Source: JBGMEA01 sp963674555
GTDB lineage: Bacteria; Bacillota; Clostridia; Eubacteriales; Anaerofustaceae
Direction of reading: 5' to 3'
Length of the DNA stretch: 64,000 nucleotides
Assembly (NCBI GenBank): GCA_963674555.1
Contig: OY771429.1
Span: 806,001 to 870,000 of the forward strand
The translations under genes were made by a program, and so were the position numbers. Position 1 is the first letter of the stretch. Each line of letters starts with the position of its first letter. A model generated the notes under the pieces. It saw nothing but the letters and a program-made list of their open reading frames with translations, had not been told where the DNA came from and did not search any database. Shown here in pieces: positions 15,338 to 24,805 of this stretch.

Positions 15338-16834
15338 TTATACGATCTTCCTAATTGGAAGTTCAAACCAAAATGTACTCCCCTTGCCTTCTTCACTCTC
15401 AACTCCAAATTCAGCACTATGCGCTACCAAGACATTTTTAACGATCGATAGACCTAAACCGGTGCCTACAACTGCTCGTTTATGATCAGTATCTGTTTTG
15501 TAATAACGCTCCCAAATATGCGCTATCTCTTCTTTTGCGATCCCTTCCCCCGTGTCGGTAACTTCGATGCGTATTATATCTCCTTTTATGGTCTGCTTGA
15601 TCGTAATGACTCGATCTTCCCCTGTGTAATTGATTGCGTTGTTGATCAAGTTATATAAAACTTGAGAGATTTTAAGCTGATCAGCATATACGATCACTTC
15701 TTTTTCATATATATTCGTTATGTAATATCCTTCTTTTTCTATGAGTTTTTGATATCTTTCCAATGTATTTTTGATCATTATAGAAACATTGGATTCAGAA
15801 AGATTTAAAGAATCCATACCCGATTGAAGTTTCGAAAGATCCAATAGGTCATTAACAAGAGCCGTAAGTCTGTTTGCTTCATCAATAATGATTTGTATAT
15901 TTTCAGGAGTGTTTTCGTCAGGTAGATCACGCAATATCTCACTGTAACCCGTGATCATCGTAAGAGGTGTTCTTAGATCATGTGAAATATTCGCGATCAG
16001 TTCGCGTCTTAGTTTTTCTACTTTTGATAATTCCCTCGCAGCATAATTCAATGTTTCACTTAATTCTGAAATCTCTTTATAACCGCTTCCGTCAAATACA
16101 ACGTCATACTTCCCTTTAGCTAAAGCTTTTGCGGAATTATTGATGATTTTGATTGGATTGGATATTTTTTTTGAAATAAAAATCGTTAAGATAAAAGCGA
16201 TAATCAAAAGGATCACGGTAATCCAAATCAATTGAACGCGCAGTGTACTGACCGTAGAATTTAATGGCGTAATATCAGAGTTGAGGACGATTACCAATTC
16301 CGTACCATCGCTCAGTTCTGTAAGCTTAGCATATAATATACTTTCCTTGATGACCATATCATAACCGGAAACGGGACCGATGAATCTCTCCGGATCATAT
16401 TGCTGGATCAATAAATCATTCCTAAAAAACGGTTCCAGATAATTTCCGTTAGCTTCAACAGCTTTTTGATATAAAGATTGCAATTCTTCTAAAGACATTT
16501 TTTTAATAAGACTGTCGTGTGAAAAATCGATATTATAATATATTTCGCCTTTGGAATCCAAAATAATAATTGCTATTTGTTCGTCTTGCGCGATACTCGT
16601 AATTAATTGCTCTAAATTTTGATTATCAATATTATTCGAGATGCTTTCCGCAGAACGCTTTACTTCCGAGACCTTGATCGCTTTATAAAAGTCATTTAAA
16701 AAAACGATTTGGAAAAGCCAAAGTAATAAAATAATGGCAGCGATAAAAACAGTGAAGTACACGTACATCTTCCACTGAATACCTATTTTGTTTTGTTTTC
16801 TATCCTCTTTGATTCTTAAATCACTTTGTTTCAA
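15338..16834 (-). CDS. Sensor histidine kinase
   Basis: 498 residues. TM1 lies at about 24-46, an extracytoplasmic sensor domain of about 150 residues follows, TM2 is at about 202-222, then HAMP. HisKA has ANISHDLRTPLTMITGYSE with the phosphate-accepting His near residue 285. The HATPase domain shows NLINNAINYT (N box), VTDTGEGI (G1) and GTGLGLSIV (G2). It pairs with the response regulator just upstream; the genes overlap by 14 bases. The start codon is TTG within the regulator's last codons, preceded by AGGATATCGAT; an internal ATG at residue 23 is the alternative. The stimulus is unknown, though the adjacent envelope genes suggest a cell-surface signal. Confidence 0.88.
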   Translation of the reverse strand: MKQSDLRIKEDRKQNKIGIQWKMYVYFTVFIAAIILLLWLFQIVFLNDFYKAIKVSEVKRSAESISNNIDNQNLEQLITSIAQDEQIAIIILDSKGEIYYNIDFSHDSLIKKMSLEELQSLYQKAVEANGNYLEPFFRNDLLIQQYDPERFIGPVSGYDMVIKESILYAKLTELSDGTELVIVLNSDITPLNSTVSTLRVQLIWITVILLIIAFILTIFISKKISNPIKIINNSAKALAKGKYDVVFDGSGYKEISELSETLNYAARELSKVEKLRRELIANISHDLRTPLTMITGYSEILRDLPDENTPENIQIIIDEANRLTALVNDLLDLSKLQSGMDSLNLSESNVSIMIKNTLERYQKLIEKEGYYITNIYEKEVIVYADQLKISQVLYNLINNAINYTGEDRVITIKQTIKGDIIRIEVTDTGEGIAKEEIAHIWERYYKTDTDHKRAVVGTGLGLSIVKNVLVAHSAEFGVESEEGKGSTFWFELPIRKIV

Positions 16835-17495
16835 ATCGATATCCTATCCCTCGAACAGTAACAATTAATTTACTGTAGTCCTTAAGACTTTTTCGCAATA
16901 ATTTTATGTGTGTATCCAAGGTCCTGCTGTCACCATAAAAATCATAACCCCATACTTTCGTGATGAATTGTTCTCTGCTTAGCGCAATATTTTTATTTCT
17001 GATCATATAGAATAAAAGGTCATATTCTTTCGGCGACATCTCAATTCGCCGATCATCTATGTACACTAATCTTGCATCAAAATCTACAACCAAACTATCA
17101 TATTTAAATATGTTCTGTTTATCACTATCACTGTTATGATACCGCTTTATGATCGCATCTATCCGCAGCATCAATTCTTTGGGAGAAAATGGTTTTACGA
17201 CATAATCATCTATACCTAATTCAAATCCATGAATTTTATCATATTCTTCTCCTCTTGCCGATAACATTAATACAGGTGTTTGCGTATATTTGCGAATTTC
17301 CTTACAAGCGGAAAACCCATCCAGTTCAGGCATCATTATATCCATAACGATTAAATCAAAAGAATTATTTTTACATAACTCTATTGCTTCAATACCGGTT
17401 CTGGCTTCCATAGTAGAATAGCCCTCAAAATCCGCGTATTTTTTGATAATTTCCCTTATCCGAATCTCGTCATCAACGATCAATAAGTGATACAT
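16821..17495 (-). CDS. OmpR/PhoB-family response regulator
   Basis: 224 residues from the ATG at 17495, which has AAGGTGG eight bases upstream; a longer frame to 17549 lacks a ribosome site. The receiver domain begins MYHLLIVDDEIRIREI and has the phospho-acceptor Asp in DLIVMDIMMPELDG, Thr/Ser in PVLMLSARGEEYD and Lys in DYVVKPFSPKEL. The C-terminal winged helix (EMSPKEYDLLFYMIRN, SREQFITKVWGYDF, RTLDTHIKLLRKSL) binds DNA. It is encoded ahead of its kinase. Its targets are unknown; it may control itself or the neighbouring lipoprotein/VTC genes. Confidence 0.92.
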   Translation of the reverse strand: MYHLLIVDDEIRIREIIKKYADFEGYSTMEARTGIEAIELCKNNSFDLIVMDIMMPELDGFSACKEIRKYTQTPVLMLSARGEEYDKIHGFELGIDDYVVKPFSPKELMLRIDAIIKRYHNSDSDKQNIFKYDSLVVDFDARLVYIDDRRIEMSPKEYDLLFYMIRNKNIALSREQFITKVWGYDFYGDSRTLDTHIKLLRKSLKDYSKLIVTVRGIGYRFETK

Positions 17496-17651
17496 TATGC
17501 CACCTTCACTAATATACTCAATAATAAAATAGTAATCGAATTGTAACACACAAATGTGACAGTATTATGAACAAATATACAATTTGTAAAATCTTTGGAA
17601 CTTTTGATTATTGTGATAAGATTGAATAAATCTCTTTGAAAGGTAAAAAGC

Positions 17652-18953
17652 GTGACGATTCAAAATAAATCTATCGGGCATGAAATGAATTGGCATAGAC
17701 TTGATAATACAGCGAACATTTTCCCTGTTATCTCGCATAAACGATTTAGCAGCGTATACAGGATATCCGTACGTTTAAAACAGGACATAATCCCAGAACT
17801 GTTAGCTCAGGCATTAAACGATACCTTACCTCTTTTCCCAAATTTTCGCGTACGTTTAAAAAAGGGTGTTTTTTGGTATTATTTTGAAAATAACACCAGA
17901 GAGCCTTTGATCGAAGAAGAACAATTTATTCCTTGCGGGTATATCGATCCTTCTTTGAACAATCAATTTCTTTTTAAGGTCAAATACTTCAAAAAACGCA
18001 TCAGTCTGGAAGTATTCCACGCTATCACCGACGGAACGGGATCGATTTGTTTTTTAAAAGAATTAACTCTTCGATATATAAAACTTGCGCATCCTGAAGA
18101 TCAAACACTTCCTATGACAGATCCGTGTGCGATCCAAAACATGAGCAATATTGAAGACAGTTATTTGAAAAATTATGAACAACGCACGCGCATAAAATAT
18201 AACAATCAGAAATCATATGCGATCAAAGGAGATAAGCTCCCTTTATTTGCTATCGGTATCATGCATGGCTATATCGAAACAGAAGACCTGCTTGCACTCT
18301 GCAGAGAAAAACAAGTCAGCATCACACAGTATTTTTCCGCTGTTTTGATTTGGAGTATTTACAATGAATACTTAAAAGGGAAACCGCACCCTTTACCGAT
18401 TATGTTGACGATACCGGTTAACCTTCGTCCTTATTTCAATTCCACGACTATGATGAATTTCTTCACTTTGGTTTTAGTGGGATTAAGAATAAGAAAAACT
18501 TCTTACACGTTTGACGAAATCTTGGATGTCGTATCAAAACAATTTAAGGAAAAAATCACAAAAGAAACATTATCTGATCGCATATCATATAATGTTTCCG
18601 CTGAAAAAAATATCTTTGTTCGCTTTTTCCCTTTGTTTATAAAAAATATCGCACTGAAAATAACCTACATGAGATCTTCTCGTGCCAGTACAATGTCCTT
18701 CACAAATGTGGGTAAAATCGATGTGCCTCAAGAATACATCCACTACATCGACGCTTTCGAAGTTTTATTGAGTGCAAATAATTCCGAGCCGATAAAATGT
18801 TCGCTTTGTTCCTTTAACGGTAAGGCTGTGCTCTCATTTATGTCGCGCTTAAAAGATACATCATTACAACGTTCGTTCTTCAGAAAGCTTGCTTCTGATG
18901 GATTGAATGTCATTTTGGAAAGCAATGGTGCCCATTATGAAAACCTGCAATAA
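17652..18953 (+). CDS. Condensation-domain-like acyltransferase (alcohol acetyltransferase family)
   Basis: 433 residues. The chloramphenicol-acetyltransferase-like fold is shown by the active-site motif HAITDG in FHAITDGTGSICFLKELT, where the His would act as base, and by the later block LTIPVNLRPYF that shapes the tunnel. It belongs to the large family of stand-alone condensation-like proteins annotated as alcohol acetyltransferase; the acyl donor and acceptor cannot be read from sequence. GTG start at 17652, with GAAAGG eight bases before. It overlaps the next gene, a zinc-ribbon membrane protein, by 17 bases; I have seen that pair together before. Confidence 0.7.
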   Translation: MTIQNKSIGHEMNWHRLDNTANIFPVISHKRFSSVYRISVRLKQDIIPELLAQALNDTLPLFPNFRVRLKKGVFWYYFENNTREPLIEEEQFIPCGYIDPSLNNQFLFKVKYFKKRISLEVFHAITDGTGSICFLKELTLRYIKLAHPEDQTLPMTDPCAIQNMSNIEDSYLKNYEQRTRIKYNNQKSYAIKGDKLPLFAIGIMHGYIETEDLLALCREKQVSITQYFSAVLIWSIYNEYLKGKPHPLPIMLTIPVNLRPYFNSTTMMNFFTLVLVGLRIRKTSYTFDEILDVVSKQFKEKITKETLSDRISYNVSAEKNIFVRFFPLFIKNIALKITYMRSSRASTMSFTNVGKIDVPQEYIHYIDAFEVLLSANNSEPIKCSLCSFNGKAVLSFMSRLKDTSLQRSFFRKLASDGLNVILESNGAHYENLQ

Positions 18954-19605
18954 ATGCAACATTCAAATCAAGGATGACACAAAGTTCTGTCCTCTATGTC
19001 ACGAGCCTTTGGATCATTTAGACAAATACAGTTCAAAAGGAACATATCCATCATTCAAAATAAACGAGCATAAATACCATCTTGTCTCAAAACTGGTCAT
19101 TATTTTATCGATCATTTTTAGCATTTCGGCTATGGTAACAAACTATCTGACTTATAATGGCATTGCATGGTCGATCATTTCGATCGCTGCGATCATATAT
19201 ACATGGATATTGGTCATCCACTCTATTACAAATGAATCAAATATCGCCAAAAAAATACTGGAATATACGATCTTTACTTCAGTATTGGTCATTTTGATCG
19301 ATCTGATGGTCGGCTATAGTGGTTGGTCGGTTAATTACGTTATTCCCGAACTTCTCATTCTGTCCAATATCGGCATTTTAATTTTAATGATCGTAAATAG
19401 GATGAGTTGGCATGACTATGTACTATACCAGATGATCCTAATGTTTTTTTCAGTTATATTATTAGTCTTGTATTTTTTAAAGATCGTTGGACATCCTCTG
19501 TTCACATTGTTAGCTGCTTCATTCTCTTTGGCAATCTTTTTAAGTACTTTACTTTTTGGTGATAAATCGGTAAAAAGCGAACTTAGAAGAAGATTTTATT
19601 TATAA
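18937..19605 (+). CDS. Zinc-ribbon membrane protein (DUF6320-like)
   Basis: 222 residues from the ATG at 18937, chosen because the protein then opens with a zinc ribbon, MKTCNKCNIQIKDDTKFCPL followed by CH (CX2C and CX2C). A basic linker follows, then six hydrophobic segments between about residues 55 and 215, ending in a basic tail KSELRRRFYL. It overlaps the end of the acyltransferase gene by 17 bases in another frame, so expression is tightly linked. It may present or recruit the acyltransferase at the membrane. The family name is from memory and the function is unknown. Confidence 0.65.
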   Translation: MKTCNKCNIQIKDDTKFCPLCHEPLDHLDKYSSKGTYPSFKINEHKYHLVSKLVIILSIIFSISAMVTNYLTYNGIAWSIISIAAIIYTWILVIHSITNESNIAKKILEYTIFTSVLVILIDLMVGYSGWSVNYVIPELLILSNIGILILMIVNRMSWHDYVLYQMILMFFSVILLVLYFLKIVGHPLFTLLAASFSLAIFLSTLLFGDKSVKSELRRRFYL

Positions 19606-19629
19606 TAGCGCAATTAAAATTAATCAAAT

Positions 19630-19655
19630 AAAGAACTCCGATATCGGAGTTCTTT
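19630..19655. terminator. Bidirectional terminator
   Basis: AAAGAACTCCGAT / ATCGGAGTTCTTT is a perfect 26-base palindrome with T-runs outside, between two convergent genes (the DUF6320-like gene and ndk). Confidence 0.9.
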
Positions 19656-19694
19656 TAGTATATAAAGTATACATTTATTGAGATAATTTTCTAT

Positions 19695-20093
19695 TTACCC
19701 GAAAAACCTGTTTATTTCTATTTCAGCATTTTCGATTGAATCAGAACCGTGTATCAGGTTTGCTTCCGTTGAAAATGCGTAATCTCCTCTGATCGTTCCG
19801 GGTTGCGCATCTTCAAATTTCGTTGGTCCCATAAGATTTCTAATTCCCAAAACAACATCCGGACCTTCAACGATCATAGCGATAACAGGACCTGAAGTCA
19901 TAAATTCTTGTACGCTTGGAAAAAATGGACGATCAGCGATATGCGCGTAATGTTCCTTAAGTATTTCATTCGTGAGTTCCATCATCTTCATATCAGTGAT
20001 TTTATACCCTTTTTTCTCAATGCGTGATACGATCTCCCCGATCAAACCTCGCTGCAAAGAATCCGGCTTTAGCATTACGTAAGTTCTCTCCAT
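19695..20093 (-). CDS. ndk: Nucleoside diphosphate kinase
   Basis: 132 residues, near the usual length of 130-150. It passes phosphate from ATP to other nucleoside diphosphates through a phospho-histidine. TYVMLKPDSLQRGLIGEI marks the start. The active-site block is ANLIHGSDS with His115, and the substrate-binding region GTIRGDYA precedes it. A promoter is visible at 20142-20169 and AGGATAT precedes the ATG. Divergent from the arginine operon. Confidence 0.95.
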   Translation of the reverse strand: MERTYVMLKPDSLQRGLIGEIVSRIEKKGYKITDMKMMELTNEILKEHYAHIADRPFFPSVQEFMTSGPVIAMIVEGPDVVLGIRNLMGPTKFEDAQPGTIRGDYAFSTEANLIHGSDSIENAEIEINRFFG

Positions 20094-20141
20094 TATATAT
20101 CCTCCAGTTAAATTGATTACAATGATTTATTCAGCCCTGTT

Positions 20142-20169
20142 ATTATATCAAAAAACATCGAATAATCAA
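20142..20169 (-). promoter_or_regulatory. Sigma-A promoter of ndk
   Basis: On the minus strand TTGATT (20164-20169) and TATAAT (20142-20147) with a 16-base spacer, 48 bases before the ATG. Confidence 0.65.
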
Positions 20170-20229
20170 ATATTTTTCTTTATTGACGCGGCTTATTTTG
20201 TGAATTAAGAAAAAATCTATTAATAGGTG

Positions 20230-20258
20230 TTGAATATATATTCACAATAATGTATAAT
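20230..20258 (+). promoter_or_regulatory. Promoter of argCJBD with ARG box over the -35 region
   Basis: TTGAAT (20230-20235), 17-base spacer, TATAAT (20253-20258). The palindrome TGAATATATATTCA at 20231-20244 matches the ArgR/AhrC operator (TGAATAATTATTCA-type) and covers the -35 box, so arginine-bound ArgR would block polymerase. Only one box is visible; Bacillus-type operons often have a second. Confidence 0.8.
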
Positions 20259-20281
20259 TATAAAATTATACGGAGGATACC

Positions 20282-21325
20282 ATGATTAATGCTTCTATTG
20301 TCGGTTCAACAGGATATACCGGCTTACAACTTGTAAATATATTAAAAGCACATCCAGCAGTCAAAATAAATAAACTGCTTGCGAACAGTTACGCGGGTCA
20401 AGCATACGATCAAGTTTTTCCGAGCAGTAAAGAGATCGTTGATCAGATATGCGAAGAAATGGATCTGCCAAAATTAAGCCGCGAAAATGATGTTATATTT
20501 TTAGCGCTTCCTCACGGAATCACTTCCAAAGTCATTTCTAAAGACATAATTGAACGATGCAAAATTATCGATCTGGGCGCTGATTTTCGATTGAAAGATA
20601 TAGATGTATACGAAGAGTGGTATAAAACAGAACATTTTTCGGAAGATTTGTTATCGGATAGTGTTTACGGGCTTTGCGAATGGAACAGAGATAAGATCAA
20701 AACATCTTCTCTGATCGCAAATCCGGGATGTTATACAACTGCTTCGATACTTTCATTACTACCTGCCATAAAAAATAATTTGATCGACCCTTCGAGCATC
20801 GTGATAGATGCAAAATCAGGTGTAAGCGGTGCGGGAAGACACGCTTCTTTGGCAACACAATTTTGTGAATGCAATGAATCGATCAAAGCGTACAGTGTCG
20901 CGGGACACAGACATACACCCGAGATCGAACAAGAATTAAATCTCTACAGCGATAATACGGATATCAAGATCACATTCACACCACATCTTGTTCCGATGAA
21001 TCGTGGCATACTGACGGTCAGTTATGCCAATATTCTTCCCGGCGTGACATATGATCAAATCAAAGAGGCATTCAATGAGTATTATCAGAATGAGTATTTT
21101 ATTCGACTAAGAGATCAAAATGACCTACCTCAAACGAGCTATGTTAAAGGGACAAATTACTTCGACCTTTCATTCGTGTTAGATGAACGGACAAATCGAT
21201 TGATCATAATCGGAGCTTTGGATAATTTAATGAAAGGTGCTTCATCACAAGCAGTTCAGAATATGAATATATGCTTTGGATTTGATGAAAGAAGCGGGAT
21301 CGATATGTATCCCATGTACATATAG
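20282..21325 (+). CDS. argC: N-acetyl-gamma-glutamyl-phosphate reductase
   Basis: 347 residues, full length. It reduces acetylglutamyl phosphate to the semialdehyde with NADPH, the third step of arginine synthesis. The Rossmann motif is GSTGYTGLQL at the N-terminus. Cys150 in LIANPGCYTT forms the thioester and VAGHRHTPEIEQEL carries the catalytic His. First gene of argCJBD, 8 bases before argJ, with CGGAGG ahead of the ATG and an ARG box in the promoter. Confidence 0.96.
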   Translation: MINASIVGSTGYTGLQLVNILKAHPAVKINKLLANSYAGQAYDQVFPSSKEIVDQICEEMDLPKLSRENDVIFLALPHGITSKVISKDIIERCKIIDLGADFRLKDIDVYEEWYKTEHFSEDLLSDSVYGLCEWNRDKIKTSSLIANPGCYTTASILSLLPAIKNNLIDPSSIVIDAKSGVSGAGRHASLATQFCECNESIKAYSVAGHRHTPEIEQELNLYSDNTDIKITFTPHLVPMNRGILTVSYANILPGVTYDQIKEAFNEYYQNEYFIRLRDQNDLPQTSYVKGTNYFDLSFVLDERTNRLIIIGALDNLMKGASSQAVQNMNICFGFDERSGIDMYPMYI

Positions 21326-21333
21326 GAGATTTT

Positions 21334-22554
21334 ATGGAAATACTGGACAAAGGAATTACTGCGCCTAAAGGATTTAAAGCAGCCGGGATCGCTTGCGGGA
21401 TCAAAAAAACAAAAAAAGATCTGGCCTTGATCGTATCCGAAGCACCCTGTGCAACGGCAGCAGCCTTCACAACGAATATCGTCAAAGCGGCTCCCGTCTT
21501 ATATAATCAACAATTATATGATGCCAAAGAAAATATCCGTTGTATCTTGATCACCAGTGGAAACGCAAATGCATGCACGGGTGAACAAGGCGCAGAAAAC
21601 AACAAAGAAATTGCAACAAAGACAGCGGAACAATTAGGTATCCTGCCTAATGAAATAATGATCAATTCCACAGGTGTCATTGGCGTGCAACTTCCGATGG
21701 ATAAAATCCTATCGGGTATAGAAGATATCGTTCCACTGATCGCTAACGATGAAAAATCCGCTGAAGATGCCGCGGAAGCCATATTGACGACGGATACTTT
21801 TGTGAAAAAAATCTGTGTGGAAATCGAGATCGACGGTAAACCGGTTAGAATCGCAGCGATCGGAAAAGGATCCGGGATGATACATCCGAATATGGCAACG
21901 ATGCTTTCACATATAACGACAGATGCCAATATCGATAAAGATACGTTTCGAAAACTTTTGGGAGAAAGTATCAAAGACAGCTACAATATGCTGAGTGTAG
22001 ACGGCGACACCAGTACGAATGATACTGTTATCGCCATCGCAAACGGGATGGCGAATAATGAACTTTTAACGAAAGCCCATCCGCAATACAATACTTTTGC
22101 TGATGCGTTTCATTTTGTTAACCGCACTATAGCTATGTTGATCGCAAAAGACGGTGAAGGCGCAACGAAACTATTGCGCGTACAAGTAAGCGGAGCAGCA
22201 ACAAAAGATGACGCGCGTAAGCTTGCATTATCTGTTGTAAAATCTTCCTTGCTGAAAGCGGCAATGTTCGGAGCTGACGCAAACTGGGGACGTGTATTGT
22301 GCGCAATGGGTTATGCGGATGCTATTTTTGATCAGAACAAAGTCGTGCTTTCTTTTAAAAGCGATAAAGGAACGATAAAAGTTTTTGAAAACGGATCGCC
22401 TTATCCCTTTGATGAAGAAAAAGCATTGGAAATTTTAAAAGAGAATGAAATATTTATATTGATCGAGCTAAAGGACGGTATCGAATCGGCCGAGAGTTTC
22501 GGTTGTGATCTGACGTATGAGTATGTGAAGATCAACGGTGAATACAGAAGTTAG
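21334..22554 (+). CDS. argJ: Glutamate N-acetyltransferase / amino-acid acetyltransferase
   Basis: 406 residues. It moves acetyl from acetylornithine to glutamate, which closes the cyclic arginine pathway, and may also use acetyl-CoA. The precursor cleaves itself before Thr189 in GKGSGMIHPNMATMLSH, so this Thr becomes the N-terminal nucleophile of the beta chain. The oxyanion residues are in NSTGVIGVQLP. The chain ends with the usual YVKINGEYRS. There is no argA or argE in the operon, in line with the cyclic route. Nine bases separate it from argB. Confidence 0.96.
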   Translation: MEILDKGITAPKGFKAAGIACGIKKTKKDLALIVSEAPCATAAAFTTNIVKAAPVLYNQQLYDAKENIRCILITSGNANACTGEQGAENNKEIATKTAEQLGILPNEIMINSTGVIGVQLPMDKILSGIEDIVPLIANDEKSAEDAAEAILTTDTFVKKICVEIEIDGKPVRIAAIGKGSGMIHPNMATMLSHITTDANIDKDTFRKLLGESIKDSYNMLSVDGDTSTNDTVIAIANGMANNELLTKAHPQYNTFADAFHFVNRTIAMLIAKDGEGATKLLRVQVSGAATKDDARKLALSVVKSSLLKAAMFGADANWGRVLCAMGYADAIFDQNKVVLSFKSDKGTIKVFENGSPYPFDEEKALEILKENEIFILIELKDGIESAESFGCDLTYEYVKINGEYRS

Positions 22555-22563
22555 GAAATTGGG

Positions 22564-23454
22564 ATGAAAACAAAAGAAGAGTATTTTCAAAATGCGAAAG
22601 TGCTTATGGAAGCGCTTCCGTACATCAAGAAATTTAAAGATAAGATCGTCGTGATCAAATACGGCGGAAGCGCTATGACTGACGAATCTGTTAAAAATGA
22701 AGTCATCAGAGACATTGCGCTGATGAAATTGGTCGGCTTACATCCTGTCATCGTACATGGTGGAGGCAACGAGATCAGTAGTTTTTTGAGTAAATTGGGG
22801 ATTGAAAGCGTTTTTGAAGACGGTTTGCGCGTAACTGATAAATCAACGGTTGAAGTCGTGCAGATGGTCCTTGCGGGTAAGATCAATAAAGAGATCGTTA
22901 GTCTGTTTCAGACTGAAGGGATGGATGCTGTAGGTATCTGCGGACACGATGGACGAACATTTCATGTGGAAAAATTTCAACCGAACGGAAAAGATTTGGG
23001 ATTTGTAGGGCAGATCACTGAAGTAAACACTTCTTTGATCGATGCCTTGGTCAAAGAAAACTTTATACCGGTCATCGCTCCGGTAGGAACGGATAATGAA
23101 GGCAATACTTATAACATTAATGCCGATTTTGCCGCAGCGGCTGTAGCGAAAGCCATCGAAGCTGAAAAACTGATTTTTCTATCAGATGTGGAAGGCGTCT
23201 ATCAAAGCGATAAAACGATGATCACGAGGATCAAAAAAGACGAAATTCCGCAATTGATCGATGACAAAGTCATAACGGGTGGTATGATACCGAAATTGAA
23301 TTGTAGTAAAGACAGCATCGAAGGCGGCGTTAAGAGCGTCCATATCATAGATGGACGCGTTATGCACTCCCTATTACTTGAAGTATTTACCGACTACGGT
23401 ATCGGTACGATGATATATTCTGAGATGAACGGAGAAGAAACAAATGAAGGATAA
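22564..23454 (+). CDS. argB: Acetylglutamate kinase
   Basis: 296 residues. It phosphorylates N-acetylglutamate with ATP. Glycine-rich motifs KYGGSAM and VIVHGGGNEIS near the N-terminus bind nucleotide and substrate; NINADFAAAAVAKAI and GGMIPKLNCS are the C-terminal family blocks. The longer N-terminal helix (EEYFQNAKVLMEALPYIKKF) is of the type found in hexameric, arginine-inhibited kinases. This suggests feedback control by arginine in addition to the ARG box, but it is inference. It overlaps argD by 11 bases. Confidence 0.95.
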   Translation: MKTKEEYFQNAKVLMEALPYIKKFKDKIVVIKYGGSAMTDESVKNEVIRDIALMKLVGLHPVIVHGGGNEISSFLSKLGIESVFEDGLRVTDKSTVEVVQMVLAGKINKEIVSLFQTEGMDAVGICGHDGRTFHVEKFQPNGKDLGFVGQITEVNTSLIDALVKENFIPVIAPVGTDNEGNTYNINADFAAAAVAKAIEAEKLIFLSDVEGVYQSDKTMITRIKKDEIPQLIDDKVITGGMIPKLNCSKDSIEGGVKSVHIIDGRVMHSLLLEVFTDYGIGTMIYSEMNGEETNEG

Positions 23455-24640
23455 TCAATATTACGCAGAACATGGCAAAGAAGTTTTCATGAACACGTAC
23501 AGCCGCTTTCCGATTACTTTCGTGCGCGGAGAAGGTGTAACATTGTTTGATGCCGACGGTAAAAGCTATTTGGATTTTGTGAGCGGAATCGCCGTCAATG
23601 CACTCGGATATGGAAACAAAGCCTATACTAATGCACTCAAAGAACAGGTAGAACTTCTTTTGCATGTTTCTAATTTATATTATAATATCCCTGCTGTTGA
23701 ACTTGCGGAAATGTTGGTCGAAGCGAGTGATTTGAACAAAGTCTTTTTTTGCAACAGCGGAGCTGAAGCTGTAGAGGCTTCATTGAAACTTGCAAGGATG
23801 TACGGGTCTAAATTTAAAGACGGTGAACCTTCAAAGATCATAGCAATGAAAAACTCTTTTCACGGAAGAACTTACGGAGCGGTCAGTGCAACGGGACAAT
23901 TGAAGTATCAGAAGTATTTAGGTGAAATGCTCCCGAATATCGTTCACGTTGATTTCAACGATATCGATGCACTGAAAAAAGAAGCTGATGAAACAACTTG
24001 TGCGATCTTACTCGAACCGATCCAAGGCGAAGGAGGTATACGTCCTGCTGATAAAGAATATCTGCAAAAAGTTCGTGCACTATGCGACGAAAAGGACATA
24101 TTACTTATTTATGATGAAGTACAATGCGGCATCGGCCGAAGCGGTGAACTTTTCGCTTACCAATATTTCGGTGTTGTCCCTGATGTAATCGCGATGGCCA
24201 AAGGTCTCGGGAACGGTTTTCCGATCGGTGGGATCATAACAAACGAAAAAGCAGCAAAGGCATTCGAACCCGGCAACCATGCCAGTACATTCGGAGGCAG
24301 TGCCCTAGCATGTACTGCAGCAAAAACCGTATTGCAAGAGATCGCTAATAACGATATACTGAACAATGTGAAAAAACAAAGTGAGAATTTACAAAACGCG
24401 TTAAATACGCTAAAAGAAAAGTACGATTTTATCACAGAAGTGCGGGGAGTAGGTTTACTTCTCGGGATCGAATTAACGATCCCTGTCAAAGAGATCATCA
24501 CTGAGTGCATGGATCAAGGATTATTATTGATCAATGCCGGAGAAAATATTATCCGATTCGTGCCACCCCTCATTATCGATGAAGATGATATCACGCAATG
24601 TATTACAATATTGGATACTGCGCTAAGTAAAATCTCTTAA
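23444..24640 (+). CDS. argD: Acetylornithine aminotransferase
   Basis: 398 residues, class-III PLP aminotransferase. It makes acetylornithine from the semialdehyde and glutamate. FFCNSGAEAVEASLKLAR binds PLP phosphate; LLIYDEVQCGIGRSG holds the Asp that contacts the pyridine nitrogen; MAKGLGNGFPIGG contains the Lys of the Schiff base; STFGGSALAC follows. It is the last gene of the operon and is followed by a terminator 30 bases later. argF, argG and argH are not in the window. Confidence 0.95.
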   Translation: MKDNQYYAEHGKEVFMNTYSRFPITFVRGEGVTLFDADGKSYLDFVSGIAVNALGYGNKAYTNALKEQVELLLHVSNLYYNIPAVELAEMLVEASDLNKVFFCNSGAEAVEASLKLARMYGSKFKDGEPSKIIAMKNSFHGRTYGAVSATGQLKYQKYLGEMLPNIVHVDFNDIDALKKEADETTCAILLEPIQGEGGIRPADKEYLQKVRALCDEKDILLIYDEVQCGIGRSGELFAYQYFGVVPDVIAMAKGLGNGFPIGGIITNEKAAKAFEPGNHASTFGGSALACTAAKTVLQEIANNDILNNVKKQSENLQNALNTLKEKYDFITEVRGVGLLLGIELTIPVKEIITECMDQGLLLINAGENIIRFVPPLIIDEDDITQCITILDTALSKIS

Positions 24641-24669
24641 ATATTGCTTGGGAAATAATGAAAGTACTT

Positions 24670-24698
24670 AAAAGCATGCAGATAAACCGCATGCTTTT
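24670..24698 (+). terminator. Terminator of the arginine operon
   Basis: AAAAGCATGC / GCATGCTTTT stem, nine-base loop, T-run on the plus strand. Confidence 0.9.
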
Positions 24699-24733
24699 AT
24701 TTATTTGGTTAAACGTCCATGATTTGATATTTC

Positions 24734-24762
24734 TTGTGTTTTATTTGATTAAAAGCTATAAT
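24734..24762 (+). promoter_or_regulatory. Sigma-A promoter of nadE
   Basis: TTGTGT (24734-24739), 17 bases, TATAAT (24757-24762). Transcription would begin near 24769, after the ATG at 24761, so the downstream ATG at 24806 must be the nadE start. Confidence 0.75.
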
Positions 24763-24805
24763 GAAAGCAAGAATATATACGAAAATAAAGCGAAAAGAGA
24801 CCTAT

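Noticed and set aside
16821..17549. Longer start of the response regulator at 17549
   Set aside because: No ribosome site there; the ATG at 17495 has AAGGTGG and begins exactly at the receiver domain.
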